Below are positions 1 through 12,759 of a DNA stretch of 64,000 bases, one piece after another. The position numbers and the translations under genes were made by a program. Source of the DNA: Symsagittifera roscoffensis (Eukaryota; Xenacoelomorpha; Acoela; Convolutidae); the NCBI RefSeq assembly GCF_963678635.1, contig NC_087062.1, positions 62,779,253 to 62,843,252 of the forward strand, in the 5' to 3' direction. The notes beneath the pieces were generated by a model. That model did no database searches. It saw only the letters and a list, made by a program, of their open reading frames with translations, and was not told the DNA's origin. Position 1 is the first letter of the stretch. Every line of letters begins with the position of its first letter.

Positions 1-345
1 ACTGTTTATGATTGAAAATATTTTCGTAAAACTATCACAATTAGAGAAAATAAATCAATAAGTTATTGTTTTATTCTGCCGGGATATCTTAAAATGAAGA
101 TCATTTTTGAAATTAGAAATCATTAACGTTTTTCATAAACTTTGCACTTTTGCTGTTCAATAATGGCGCTGTAATTTCTTTTAAAAGGTAATAAACTGGA
201 CCTGAAAAAAGTCTGAATTAAAACGTCAAATAGCAAATCAAAAATTCCAGTGAGAACAAGTTTGCTAACTTTTTCCTAAAAAACTCATCAAGACCCATAT
301 AAGTGAAAATCACTACGTTCTTTAACACTTAAATATACCCAGAGA
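1..345 (+). repeat. Dispersed AT-rich repeat, copy at left edge
   Basis: ACTGTTTATGATTGAAAATA, ATTAGAAATCATTAACG and AAATCACTACGTTCTTTAAC match the copy at 17590-17925 in the same order. It may extend beyond the window. Confidence 0.55.
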
Positions 346-1064
346 TAAAGAGTCCTACGTGCTCGTGTATGCGCCATGGTCGATTGACAATCCAGAAAAA
401 CAACCCACAAACTACGCTTATTAAATATAGATGCTTAGAAATTGTCAATACTATACAGCATAAGTGCCACCAAATGAGCACTATATTTGAGAGTTGGGGT
501 TTATGGATTGCTCGCTAGCTAGCTTGGATAATAAAAATGGATAATATAACTCTTCGCTCGCTAGCTTGCTCGTGTAAAAACCGGGTTTGCACAGCCACCA
601 GCTACTCTTCTTCTCGGCTATGTTTTTCGTTTAATGTATACAGAACGTTTTATTAGAGCCTTTAAAACGTGTCTATATTCTATTTTCAAGCTGCGTCTTA
701 TTTGATTGTTTTCGCCCAAGTTTCCAACTCGCATAAAAAGATTATCAGAACTATTTCCCCCCAAGTACACTAACACAAAAAATGAGAGTTGTCACGTAAT
801 AACTTTTAGGTAATTGACCTCATAGATTTAATCAACAACGACACAATCAACAAAGACATAAATATTCGAGCACTTATAATTTGACGTTCGAAAATTAGAA
901 CGGATTAAGTTAATTAGTTAATAACAGAAAAAAAATTGAGGACAGAGTAAAAATGTCCGACATACCAATATGTAATACCACATTTTACAAATAAATTGTT
1001 TCCGAACAATATTATGTTCCAGAGGTGAACTTTTCAGGGGTTTTATAAAAAGATATGTTTTTAC
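1..1064. other. TM9SF4-like intron 4, part, with a dispersed repeat at its left end
   Basis: No coding is seen here. Bases 1-345 match an AT-rich repeat seen again near 6800, 11800, 17590 and 27310. Around 510-570 there are clustered GCTAGC-type short palindromes. The remainder is low-complexity AT-rich sequence. Confidence 0.6.
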
Positions 1065-1183
1065 TTGCCTCGTAGGCGAACACGATCTTCTGGTCTGAGT
1101 TGGTGAGTAGGAGTGGCTTGGGCTCCTGGTTCTTCACACTGCACTGGCCCTCCTTGCCTATCTCCATGTCCTCCAGCGAAACA
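1065..1183 (-). CDS. TM9SF4-like: TM9SF4-like exon 4 (last exon in window)
   Basis: The acceptor is GTGTTGCAG|T. The exon encodes SVSLEDME, a CSV cysteine and a FAYE stretch that corresponds to the (F/Y)TYSV segment before the first membrane span. The donor GGCAA|GTAAAA leaves one base. The next exon is outside the window. Confidence 0.8.
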
Positions 1184-4100
1184 CTGCAACACAATACGTC
1201 TTCCTAATTACTGTAAGAACTATATAAGATCATGAGCTCACTGTTCAAACTGGTAAGAATTATTTCGTAGAGGATGATGCGAAACAGGTTTACTTTTTGC
1301 TATATTATGAAACAAGTTTTTATAAAGTATGTTACGAATTTAGCCAACAACTTTGGAACTTTAGGAGCACTTTCTGGACGGGGCCGGAAAATGTTTCTAA
1401 CCGAAAATACAAGTTTTCTTCCAAAAATTTGTAGAGGCTGTTTACCTAGCATGAATTTAAAACAGAAAAGAGAATGATTGCTAGAGATTAGTCGGTCTTA
1501 CTGTTGCGCTTTTTGATTCGAAATCTTTGACCTTCACCGTCAAAATGGCCGAAAATAATCCAAAAAATTACGTTGATTTATTGAAAAATCTTCCCCCAGA
1601 TTCCAATATTGACCCCAAATTAATGATTCCTATTATAACTAGCCTTTTGACAAGAGTTGATTCTCTTGAAAATGTATTTAATGAAAGAACTCAGGAAACA
1701 ATTGACTTAAAAACAATGTTTTGATCTCGAAAAGCGAGTAAATTTTATGGAAAGATATTCGAGCAAAGATTGCTGAATTTTGATATCAACCCTACTCGCC
1801 CAACCTGATTTCCGACATGTGCACCCTAGTTTATCATTACTTTGTTGGCTATGTGTTATCACTGGAAGCTATCAAGGCATGTCATCCTCTTACGACGCGC
1901 AAGGATTCTGGTAAGAACGTTCCAATTATTTTGAAATTTGTCTACTTTTCGGCGTACGTTATCTGGGCAGAAAGGTGTACAGGGAAAAATTTAATTCATA
2001 AATTAACGTGTGCCGAAATCAGATATGGAAGTTGAAAGGAAAAGCGATGACATGAACCTTATTACAACGACTCATAACTGCCAAGTGAAAGTTTTTTGCT
2101 AACGACAAAATGGCTCATTTTATTCCCAAAATGTAAATTGTCTTGCTGGAGTGGAACAACGAGCTAATATTGCAGCCAAAAAACAGATCAGTCGAAATCG
2201 GCCAAGATCTCACAACTATCCTCAAGCAGTTCAAAAAACCTTCAATATTGGGCGCCATATGGGTGCTCAACTAAATACCAATTTAACTCCTGGTATTTCG
2301 AGATGGTCAAAGAGGAATTTATTGCCAGAAATATTGATAATCAGGCCTCAAAGAAATTGAATAATGAAAGAAACGGAAGCGCTTTATGTAGAAAAAACAG
2401 TAACAGAAGACGCTAACAAATAAGTTCAATCAACTTGACTGAAGTTATTTTTTCAGATTGACCTGGAGAGAAATGTAGAAGAACGTCATATGGGCTACTT
2501 AAAAGACAGTTTTTTTATATTTTTTAAAATATAAGGTCCCGTAGATGCCACCATGACCAACTCGGTATGGATATTAATCAGTTAGAACAAAAACCTTTGA
2601 TAATTGCACTTTGCGAAACCTGAATGTGTGATAATGATTATCTGAATCTCTATCATTTTGATGGCTGCGATCCCTTAATTTCTAAGCACCGAAAGTATCA
2701 ACGAGGTGCTGGATGTGCGTTTTATGAGCGCAATGATGAGAATTTTTAGTTAAAAAATGTGGAGGTTAAATTCGAATGCATAAACATATCTATTGTTTAT
2801 AAGTTAGTCAAGACTAATATTTCCGTTGTCTATAAACCACCACAGAGCAAAGAGCAAAAATGAAGATTTTTTGAATCACTTTGAGAATTACCTTCAGAAC
2901 TTAAATGCTTTGAAAACTATTTTTTTAGTTTGTGGAGATTTTAATATCGATACTTTAGATTGCAAGCCAATTTCATTAATCTAATTAAAAACTGTGGTGA
3001 AAATACTTTGGAATAGCGATCCAACTCGCTTACTTCAACATCGATCCGCAAGAAAATCAAGACCCGCAATAAGATCCGCAAGAAAATCAAGATTACTTCT
3101 ATAGAAATCTTGAAAATCATTATGTGACGAAAATATAAATATTTACTCCTCTTAGAAAACAAATTGTCGAAATCTTATAAGCTTAGTGATCCCATTTAGA
3201 AAATATGTCCGTTAGTTGAATCCATAGTGTCAACAATTGATCGTTTTGCGCCCTTAGAAAAATCATAATCACAAAAACAGTCATGAGTTACCGATTCAAC
3301 CAAAAATCGGCTTTTCAGGAAATGGGTAAAAATCCTACTGAATCGAATAAACTGAAAGATTCTCAAGCTAGAATTTTGGCAACAAAGGTAAGAAGAAACG
3401 AAAAAGTTTATTCGACAAAAAAGTTTCGAATGGTAGAAATTCAACGCTGTTCCAGGCCTTTAATGAATTTTGCAAAGGAAACTCCAGAAACACGAGTTTT
3501 TTTGGACGCTGATGTTTTTATTGAATTTTTCGCCTCAATTGGCGTGAAACTGAGGAATCCTGAATTTGATTACAAACAAGCGGTGGGTTATGTAGATCGG
3601 ATCAAAAAATCAACGCAATCAGGCCTCAAAGAAATTGAATAATGAAAGAAACGGAAGCGCTTAATGAAGAAAAAACAGTAACAGAAGACGCTAACAAATA
3701 AGTTCAATCAACTTGACTGAATTTATTTTTTCAGATTGACCTGGAGAGAAATGTAGAAGAACGTCATATGGGCTACTTAAAAGACAGTTTTTTTTATATA
3801 CTTTTTTTTAAATATAAGGTCCCGTAGATGCCATCATGACCAACTCGTTATAGATATTAATCAGTTAGAACAAAAACCTTTGATTTTTGCACTTTGCGAA
3901 ACCTGAATGTATTATAATGATTATCTGAATCTCTATCATTTTGATGGCTGCCATCCCTTAATTTCTAAGCACCGAAAGTATCAACGAGGTGCTGGATGTG
4001 CGTTTTATGTGCGCAATGATGAGAATTTTTAGTTAAAAAAGGTGGAGGTTAATTTCGAATGCATAAACATATCTATTGTTTATAAGTTAGTCAAGACCAA

Positions 4101-7100
4101 TATTTCCATTGTCTATAAACCACCACAGAGCAAAGAGCAAAAATGAAGATTTTTTGAATCACTTTGAGAATTACCTTCAGAACTTAAATGCTTTGAAAAC
4201 TAATTTTCTTGTTTGTGGAGATTTTAATATCGATACTTTAGATTGCAAGCCAATTTCATTAATCTAATTAAAAACTGTGGTGAAAATATTTTGGAATAGC
4301 GATCCAACTCGCTTACTTCAACATCGATCCGCAAGAAAATCAAGATCCGCAAGAAAATCAAGATTACTTCTATAGAAATCTTGAAAATCATTTTGTGACG
4401 AAAATATTTATAAATATTTACTCCTCTTAGAAAACAAATTGTCGAAATCTTATAAGCTTAGTGATCCCATTTAGAAAATATGTCCGTTAGTTGAATCCAT
4501 CGTGTCAACAATTGATCGTTTCGCGCCCTTAGAAAAATCATAATCACAAAAACAGTCATGAGATACCGATTCAACCAAAAATCGGCTTTTCAGGAAATGG
4601 GTAAAAATCCTACTGAATCGAATAAACTGAAAGATTCTCAAGCTAGAAATTTAGCAACAAAGGTAAAAAGAAACGAAAAAGTTTATTCGACAAAAAAGTT
4701 TCGAATGGTAGAAATTCAAAAACGCTGTTCTAGGCCTTTAATGAATTTTGCAAAGGAAACTCCAGAAACACGAGTTTTTTTGGACGCTGATGTTTTTATT
4801 GAATTTTTCGCCTCAATTGGCGTGAAACTGAGGAATCCTGAATTTGATTACAAACAAGCGGTGGGTTATGTAGATCGGATCGAAAAATCAACGGTTTTAA
4901 ATATTACCCTCAAGAAATTGAAAGCGCCATATAAATGTTGAAGAACAAAGGTTCAAATGGTCATGATGGCATAAGAAACAAAATTAAAAAATTATCGCTG
5001 CCTGTAATTTCTGTAAGAATTTGCAGCCTTTTCAACCAATGCGGTAACAGTGGTTATTTTCTTCAAAGCTTAAAAGTTGCAAAAGTTATGGCCCTTTTTA
5101 AAGGGAGGTTTGAAGGAATCTCGGGAAAATTATAGAGCAATTAGTTTACTCAGTTCACTCAGCAAAACTTCCGAAAGGATAAAATTCAATAGAATGTTTA
5201 ACTTTGCTAACAAACAGAGGATTCTTCATGAAAAACAGTTTGGTTTTCTAAAGAAAAAGTCATGCGTGGACGCATTAATCGAATTCACCAAATTTAATAG
5301 AGGGATGGGACAAAAAATTGGTTGGTCAATCATGCCTTGTTGATCTCAAAAAACGCATTTGATACCATAAATCATAATCTTTTTTGGACAAAACTGGAAC
5401 AATACGGCTATAGAGGTCGGATTCATTGTCTTCTGAAAAGTTACTTTACAATCGGTTTCAATTTGTTCAAACTGAAAAAATATATATCTTCCAGGCGCTC
5501 TATGTCATGTGCAGTACCGCAAAGGTCAGTTTTAGGTCCGTTTTTGTTTTTAATATATATAAATGATCTTCTGTAAATTGCTGAAGGATCTGAGGTAGTT
5601 CTATTTGCTGATAGCTTTGATAGGTCGTTAAACAAAGTGGATAGATGGTTCAAAACGAATGGACTTAGCGTCAATCATAGTAAAACTCAATTAATGAAAT
5701 TTGGTAGTAACTTTTCAAACAATTTCTTTGCTTTTGGTACTTCAGTTCAAATTACAAATAAGTGCAATTAATTAGTCATTTTTGTTGATAAAAAACTTAG
5801 TTTCAAATTTCACATTAAACATGTGTGCAAAAAATCAACTAAATTTTGTGGCATTGTCTGGAAAGCCAGGTATATTTTTTTCTAAACAACAGATGCTTCG
5901 CTCTTACAAAGCATATGTAATTCCTACAATCACTTAAGGAATTTTAATATACGGCAATACATCCTAATCTCACCTTATCGAGATAATGAAATTACAAGAA
6001 GAATCTTGAGAGCAATTTTTTTAAAACGTAGATATGAGTCAATCAAAGAAATTATATACTTTTTTGAGATATTTAAATACTTGTTTATGGAATTGCGATG
6101 GAACAAAATAAATGGTTTTCTGTAGCAGATTTACTCCGAAAAAAGTGCACCATGTACCAGGAGCAAAGCGAAAGGCGTAATTTAAGTGACAACATTTTCT
6201 ACTACAGCTAAACAGAGATCGCTTACAGTTAGAATTGTGCAGGCTTTTAATTATTTAAAACAAAATGACTTAACCTGTTAATACATATGAAATGTCACAA
6301 GTTAGCTGATTGAGATTCTATAAACAGTTTTTTCAAATTAACCTATAAGACAATCAGGACCTCTATGAACTGTTTTCTAACTTGAGCCCTTAAATTAATT
6401 TGTTTGTTGAGTTAATGCTGGCTGTCTTCTCTTTACTCTCCAGGATATCCTACTCGATGAGCAGTACTGCTCTTTAGTATCTCCCTCCAGACCTAAAATA
6501 TTGCTTTTGGCGTTGTATATGTAGCTGGTAAAGTAATTCAAATTTTAAATAAATTCCAGAAGGGAGACCAGAACCAAAAATGAGTAGGAGTACATTTCTC
6601 AAGTAACAGGCCAAAGATTTTCATGAACGAAATATATAACATACTCAACAGAAAAAATATAACACAATCAACAGACAGTGTGATAATTGTCAATATACAA
6701 GACGGAACCGAAAAAAAATTGACTTATTTTCGGAAACTTTTCAGCTTATGAATTTCGGATAAAAATTAATTTCACATTAAAGATCGTAGAATGTCAAAAG
6801 TTTGGATCAATAGGAATTTTTTGATCCGCTGGTAATCTTAATATGAAAATCCACATTCGAAGTTGAAAGTCAAAAGTAACTTCTTAACTGCAGATCTCAT
6901 TCAACGGTTTCACGCACTTTTACTCTCACAGTCTCCCATCAGAATGCTTTTTTTGCTTTCCGAGAGCGTATTTTGATTTCCTTTTTGAATTTGAATTCAT
7001 TTTGTATGGTTATAAAACAAAAGACGATGAATAAAAAAACACATGGATCAATAATGAGCCGAAGTTCCTCTAGGAGTTGCCCTGGATAACCTTACATAAT

Positions 7101-9635
7101 ATTGGAGAGCAGAGGTAAGCTGTTTTACGGTAACTGGTTACAGATCAGGTCAAAAGTTCTAAATTTTCGTTTATGTATGGTGTCGTGAATTGATTGCAAA
7201 ACAGAGCAAAACTTTTATTTGACATTTTTTCGAGAATTTCAGGAATAAATAACAAAATGTGTTAACCCGACATTTTTCAAATTTTAGAGGCAAAAGTGCA
7301 ATAACAAACAGCATGTAGAAATTTTTTCTCTGGACCTAGTCAATTGTCTTTCTGAAAACTGCGAAACACTTGAAACAAAGCGGTGAATTATTCAAAATTT
7401 GATGAATAGTCTCTTTCAAAACTTGAAAGAAGTAATTTCGTAAAGTGTTGCAATCGCATCTTGACTGAAAACAGAGTGTATAGGATTAAACTTGCGTTTG
7501 AAGAAAACTGTTCTAAAGATTCAGCTTTGCATCAAAGGAAAGCAATTTAATTACAATTTTGGTGGGCAATCGTGTGCCAGCAGAGCATGTCTGATAATTA
7601 TCTTTTGCATTTATATTGTAAAACTGTAGAAGACATTGTCGTGAAATGTACCTTCTAGCTTGATACAGTACCCCACTTGAAACGGACCACATTTTTGCTA
7701 CCATGGTCAATGAATTCTAAATGTAAATTTTGTATTAATAAATGCTCCAAAATTTATGAAATCTTCAGTGAGTTGAACTTTAGATGTTAACTTTCTATTA
7801 ATAAATACGTCAAAACAATTAAAACTTTCAATAATTTGAACTTGGAGCTCACTAGAAAACTTAGTAGTTAGGTGCCTTTCTGCCAAAATTGATTTTTAAA
7901 ACTCTTTGTACACTTAATTGCCAAATGATTGGCCTTTTCGCGGACAGTTAAGAAAGAAAGAAAGAAAGAATATATTTCTCCAACATAAATAAACATACAA
8001 TCAGAGCATCAAAAAGAGAGATTGGAGAAGACATACAACGGGATCCTAGGATCCCCTATGCGTCTGCCATTACGGGCTATATTAATAGGTGAAAACTAAA
8101 AACAATAACCAATGAAAAAACTCTTCCACCTTTAAATTTTTCCACAAAAAAAATCATAAAATCTATTTCAAAACTTATGGCAAACTGGTGTTCACATCTA
8201 TGTGCCGCTCGTTATTACAATGCTAATTTTTAAGAGATGATATGATGGAGAAAATTTACCGGAGTCATCCATCCGCCCACTTTTGTGCAAAGGAATTACC
8301 TTAACCACCATAAGAGACCTTGGAAAAATACTTTTTTCTACTATGGTCAGATACAACAGTTGTAGCAGAAAAGCTTATTTTTCGCTAATTCATTTCCTAT
8401 ATTTATGTCAAATTCATAATCAAACCGTAAACTCTTTTGTTACGTTCAGATGATTGAATTTCAGTGAAACCAAGATGAAATTACCTTCTGGGGAAAACTT
8501 CGAAGCCCACAATGCGGTAGGTGTTCTCTTCTGCGATAAAATGGTATTTCATCACAAACTGCAAGTAGTTGTTCAGCGCAACCTGAAAACGAAATTTACC
8601 AAACTAGAAAAAAAAACTCAAGCGCATTCAGTATTTCACTAGAAAAATTAACTATCACTGTTCGATTTTTGATTTGATGTTACTATCTTTTTGATTTGAT
8701 GATTTGCTAACATGTTACTTACTATCTTCTGAGATGTATCGTAACTTTCATATCTTGATTTAATAAGCATCTTGTGTTAACTTATAGGACTTATTGCAGC
8801 TTGACATCTCATATACAACTCACATTTTTCACTCTTTTGATCTCTTCAAGATAACTGCAACTGATTAGTTAGAAAAAGTGAAAATACAAATAACAGCAAC
8901 AACAACTAACAGCCAGTTTCTTGTCTGGAGTCTCCACCGCCGAGCCCACTTTGTACCCGATCTCGTACTCTGTCAGTCTGGTGTGTATATTCTTGTAGGG
9001 CGTGGCCACTGGCAGCCCGTCTGCCATCAGATGGGCCGAGTACTCGTCCTGGATTTTATCAACTAGCTTGGCTACCTCTTTACTGGACAGCTCCTTGTCA
9101 GCCCCACACAGTACTTTGCAAGGCAGATTGGACATGAACTTGATGTCATAGGGAGTGTTCACTATCCTGTCCCCTCGCAAGATCTCACCTATTGACAAGT
9201 AACTCATTCAGTCTTCTTATTTCGAGAAAATCCGCCCCTAACCTCGAGAAAATCCTATATTCTCCCCTGCTTGATACTGTGTGTTTCAGAACCGATAGTA
9301 GCTCAAAAAACACTTTCCACGAGTAGTGGTCAATTTTTGTCTATCTAGCACTTTTTGATATTAGCTAATTGCACTGGAAGATGTTTTCAGATGTTACCTA
9401 GATTTTCGGATTTGTATGCGAGATTATTTCCACTGGGCTTGCAGAAGGGCAGTGAGTAATACTCGTAGGGTAGCTGTGCTTTGTCGCTGGTCAGTTTAAC
9501 TGCTTTGATCTCTACCGGGTCATCCTTTAAATAGTCCATTGGCGCCACTCCCGGGACCACAAAACAATCACTTAATCTCGTACAAAACAGAACGACTGAT
9601 AAGGACGCTACAATTAACAACTCGAGGTGCTTCAT
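1065..9635 (-). CDS. TM9SF4-like: TM9SF2/TM9SF4-type transmembrane 9 superfamily protein, 5' part (gene continues beyond left edge)
   Basis: This nonaspanin family sits in Golgi and endosomal membranes and helps sort proteins with glycine-rich membrane segments. Four exons encode the lumenal N-terminal domain; the nine membrane spans would lie left of the window. The protein starts with a hydrophobic signal peptide (residues 1-24), followed by family landmarks [56 protein letters not shown] and [12 protein letters not shown]. The exons join in phase (1, 0, 2, then 1 spare base) at GT-AG sites. The order of motifs fits TM9SF4 slightly better than TM9SF2; this choice rests on memory of the families. 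The third intron is 7.3 kb and holds a decayed LINE, while introns 1 and 2 are 209 and 328 bp. No frame breaks are seen, so the gene is probably functional. Confidence 0.9.
1545..2035 (+). pseudogene. LINE ORF1-like remnant
   Basis: A 60-codon start (MAENNPKN...) holds a short amphipathic [12 protein letters not shown] stretch that could be a coiled-coil trimerisation helix. It then frameshifts into a segment with [16 protein letters not shown], resembling the RNA-recognition fold of LINE ORF1 proteins. Several stops intervene, so no product is expected. Confidence 0.5.
2341..4893 (+). repeat. Tandem duplication of 1278 bp within the LINE
   Basis: The stretch starting TCAGGCCTCAAAGAAATTGA at 2341 recurs at 3619, and similarity continues to about 3615 and 4893. 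The two copies differ by scattered substitutions and small indels. Both contain the endonuclease and the DNA just upstream of the RT. Confidence 0.8.
2560..4270 (+). pseudogene. LINE APE-type endonuclease remnant, present twice in tandem
   Basis: Both copies hold IALCET or [30 protein letters not shown] and VCGDFNID, the landmarks of the apurinic-like endonuclease that nicks the target. Each copy carries stops: ALCET is followed by TGA where a Trp is usual. The copies belong to a 1278 bp tandem duplication that starts at 2341 and 3619. Confidence 0.65.
4935..5890 (+). pseudogene. LINE reverse transcriptase remnant
   Basis: The finger and palm motifs are readable across three frames: [57 protein letters not shown], and a LFADS that replaces the catalytic FADD. 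Further C-terminal [10 protein letters not shown] follows the usual thumb region. The gene is broken by at least three frameshifts and several stops. Confidence 0.75.
6181..8484. other. Rest of TM9SF4-like intron 3
   Basis: No gene is visible. There is a short (GAAA)n tract near 7948-7970 and part of the dispersed AT-rich repeat near 6660-6970. The other short open frames show no recognisable protein. Confidence 0.5.
8485..8582 (-). CDS. TM9SF4-like: TM9SF4-like exon 3
   Basis: The acceptor is CGTTTTCAG|GTT and the donor AGAAG|GTAATT. Its 98 bases encode [12 protein letters not shown] and [12 protein letters not shown], matching the family's conserved region with alternating aromatic residues. 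It leaves two bases for exon 4. Confidence 0.85.
8911..9188 (-). CDS. TM9SF4-like: TM9SF4-like exon 2
   Basis: The acceptor is TCAATAG|GT and the donor is GGCT|GTTAGT. The exon encodes [13 protein letters not shown], a KVLC cysteine and [11 protein letters not shown], all conserved in the lumenal domain. It ends in phase 0. The frame stays open a few codons past the donor, into a CAACAA-rich intron start. Confidence 0.88.
9398..9635 (-). CDS. TM9SF4-like: TM9SF4-like exon 1 (start codon, signal peptide)
   Basis: The ATG at 9635-9633 opens a signal peptide with a hydrophobic core, [13 protein letters not shown]. The exon then encodes the VPGVAP and [11 protein letters not shown] motifs. It ends at CTAG|GTAACA with one spare base, which pairs with exon 2 to make the Gly of the conserved NLGEILRG stretch. 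Confidence 0.88.
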
Positions 9636-9899
9636 TTTCGGAATAATTTTGCCGCAATTGCTACCACTTCTATTTATTTGGCTGGTGGTTCATTAGACCT
9701 GAAAATAGTACATACACTCCGAATAAAAAAATCGAATTTCGAACCAGCTATAAATTAGTTTTAACTTCTTCGTTAAAACATTGAATAGGAAAGTACGAAC
9801 ACAATAATACAGCCCATAGACACTTTGAAAAATGCTTGTGAATTCAGGGACGCCGTAAAAATTGGTTTTTTGAACAACTGTTAAACTCATTTTTGAGCA

Positions 9900-11700
9900 G
9901 AATACAGCCATGAAAAAACGAAGTTGAACAAGGACAGACGGTTACCGTGCAAAAAAACCCGAAATATTCCGACCTTAGTCTTAAAAAATATATCAGTCTT
10001 AAAAAAATATAAAAGTTTTGTGAATTAGCATTGTTTTTTCTGCGCGGTGTGAATAAACGTTCTGAATGAAAAACTAAAACATAGGCATATTCGACAGTCA
10101 AAAAAAAATAGGCAAATTGGACAACAATTTTTTAAAAGAATTGACTAGAAAAGCAAACAAGAAAATTTCGCTAACGTTAATTTTTTTTGCAGTTTTTTGA
10201 AATTTTGATTCAAAAGGCGCTAAAAAAACTAACTTTACTCGAGTAAAACTAATTTTTCTCGGCTTAAATTAAGCTATTGTTAACTTTTAAAATAAGCAAT
10301 TGTAAGCCTGCTCGCTCGCTTTCTTCGCTCCAATCAAGACAAAAAATCAAACTTCAAACCGGTTTTTCTCGACATTGGGAAAAGTTTTTGGAAACTTTTT
10401 AATGTCCAATTGCTCAATCCTGTCCAATGATTATTTGTACAACCTGACTTTGCGTGAAAAAACAAGATAAAAGAAAAACAAGGATAGACGGTTACTGTGA
10501 AAGTAGCAGAGAATGTTCTGAACAGAATATCCTAGAAAAAAAATTTGTTCAAATTAGTGTAGTTTTTTCTGTTGTGTGAAAAAAGATCGAAACGAAAAAA
10601 AAATTAGGCCAAAGCGACAGTCATATTCAAGTAGGCCAATTGGAAAACAGTTGTAGAAAAATGGCCAGAAAAACAAAACAAATCGTTAAGCATCCGAAAA
10701 TTTTCAAACCTTTTTTTGCAGACTTTTTATTTAGAAGTTTTTGATTTCCAAATTGGCGCTGGAAAATCCAGACACTAACTTTCATTAAGTAAAACTACGT
10801 TTTCACGGCTTAAATTAAGCATAAATAAGCTATTGCAAGCCATCACGTTCACCTTGTTAGCTTGAATTTTGGCCAAAACTAAAAAAAAATCAACCTATTT
10901 TGTCAAAACTGAGAAAACGTTTCAAAAATTTTCAATATCGGTAGAATCGCGACAAAGGTTTTTAACATTATATATCACTCGACTCATTTGAATGATTATT
11001 TTAAATGATTTTGCGTGGAAAACAAAAAAAAAGAAAAAACTAGAACAAACCCGAATACAATGTTCCTCCACATAATTCAAATGGTCGGAACAACAAGGAT
11101 AGCCGGTTACTGTGCAAGTAGCATAGACTGTTCCGACCATAGTCTCAAAAAATGACAACAAACTTTTTTCAAAAAAGTGTCGTTATTTCCGGCGTTGTAT
11201 GCTCAAAGTAGCTGAACGAAAAACTAGAGATTAGGCATATTCGACGCTCATAGTAAAATAGGCAAATTGAAAAACAAAATTTAAAGAAAAATGACTAGAA
11301 AAAACGAAAAAAATCAAAAAATGTTAATAATTGTTCAAATTTTTTTTGAACTTTTGAAATTTTTGATTCCCAAAAGAAACATAAATACTAAAAAAACTAA
11401 CGTTACTCGATTAAATATTTACGTTTTAACTTGAGCTATTCTAAGCTTTTAAGCCATTAAAATAAGCTATTGTAAGCCCTTTATTCGCTCGAATTAGGAC
11501 GAAAAATCAAAAATATTAAAACCGTTTTTCGCGACAATTATTTTTTAGTCATTCAAATTACAACTCTAAGCTCTTTAATAAGATATATCACTCAACTCTC
11601 TCCGATGACTAATTGTGGTAGCTGATCTTGCGTGGAAAAGAAAACAAAAAATACACCGGAATACAAAGTACTCCCCATTTTTTTTAAATGGTCGAAACAA
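9900..11700. repeat. Three diverged tandem repeats with ~600 bp period
   Basis: The phrase GGATAGACGGTTACTGTG or a close variant occurs near 9930, 10483 and 11096. Each time it is followed by a TAGGC(A/C)... phrase with AGGCAAATTG (near 10084, 10605, 11232), then by CGGCTTAAATTAAGC or a variant and TAAGCC (near 10260, 10798, 11430). This gives three poorly conserved copies of one unit. Confidence 0.65.
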
Positions 11701-12511
11701 AAAGTGTCAATGAACTCAAAAAAAAATTAAGGATTTTATAGACTTTTAAACTTTCAATTTTCAAAGGTAAAATACAACGTGTTAATGCTCTTTGAATATC
11801 AAGCATCTTTTTTGATTAACAGTTTTTTCATAAAACTAACCCAATTTCAGATAACAGAGTCAAAAAGTTATTTGTTAATTCCGCTGGGAAATCTAAAAAA
11901 GAAAATCAAACTTTGAAACTACAAGTCATTCACGTTTCCCCTTTTTGCACTTTCGAAAATTAAGGTCGTTATTTGCAAACCGCAGAGTATCAAAAACAAT
12001 AAGTAATTCCCTTCGATCATTGACAATTAAAGTATCGCTAAAGCTCCGATATTTATGAACTCATTCTCACCCCATTTTGGAAAACTTTATCAACAGAAAC
12101 TGTTTTTTATTTCAAAATTAAGCACCACAAGTAAATTGAAAGTCAAGATCCATCTACTGCTTCACTTGCGCTTTTTGACTAAAAGGTCTAATTTTGTTAA
12201 CGCATTTGAATAAACTTTTCAAAAAAACTCCCAGAAACAATAAGCGAGAACATAAATGCACTAATATGTATGAGCACACATCTGTAGTTATTACAGCATT
12301 TTACACAGAGGCGAAGTTGCACTTCGCATACACGAGCAAAAATATGACCGATAACTCTACTGGGAAAAACTGAATGAGTAAAACTTAGAGTCTACATTAT
12401 TTCTTAAGTGACGCACGCCAATTATGAGTCTACATAATTGCCAAGTGATGCAAGCCAATTATGACGCATTGGCAGTACCAGTTAAATTGAAAATTACCAA
12501 TTAACATGCCT

Positions 12512-12759
12512 CAATTCATAGAGCAGACGCATTTTAACAATTATACGAAAAAGTTCATTAAAAACATCCGACCCTGCCCAGGTTCGAACCCTCTCATTTT
12601 GTTGCTGGTCCCTACCTCTACGCTATAGATCCATGATACCTTGAAGCTAAACTGCTATTTGTAATATTATAAACTGTGTTAATATACTTAGCATTGGCTG
12701 TACTTAATAGCTGAGCTGAATAAAAACGAACACTTCAAAATGAACACATTTTGTCGCAA
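12512..12759 (-). repeat. tRNA-derived SINE, copy 1
   Basis: On the minus strand the unit contains TAGCGTAGAGG at 12625-12615, which fits a Pol III A box, and GGTTCGAACC at 12590-12581, which fits a B box. The spacing is tRNA-like but no cloverleaf closes. A 248 bp unit is followed directly by a second copy, suggesting a tandem SINE pair. Confidence 0.6.

Larger units (their letters stand above)
1527..6180 (+). mobile_element. Decayed non-LTR retrotransposon (LINE) inside TM9SF4-like intron 3
   Basis: The order of parts is typical of a LINE. An ORF1-like start with a PIILKF(V)YF stretch of the ORF1 RNA-binding type lies at 1545-2030. An APE-type endonuclease (ALCET, VYKPP, CGDFNID) lies at 2560-3000 and again at 3830-4270. 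A reverse transcriptase ([39 protein letters not shown]) lies at 4935-5870. Stops and frameshifts interrupt every part, and the usual FADD is FADS here, so the element is dead. It lies antisense to its host gene. Both ends are approximate. Confidence 0.8.
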
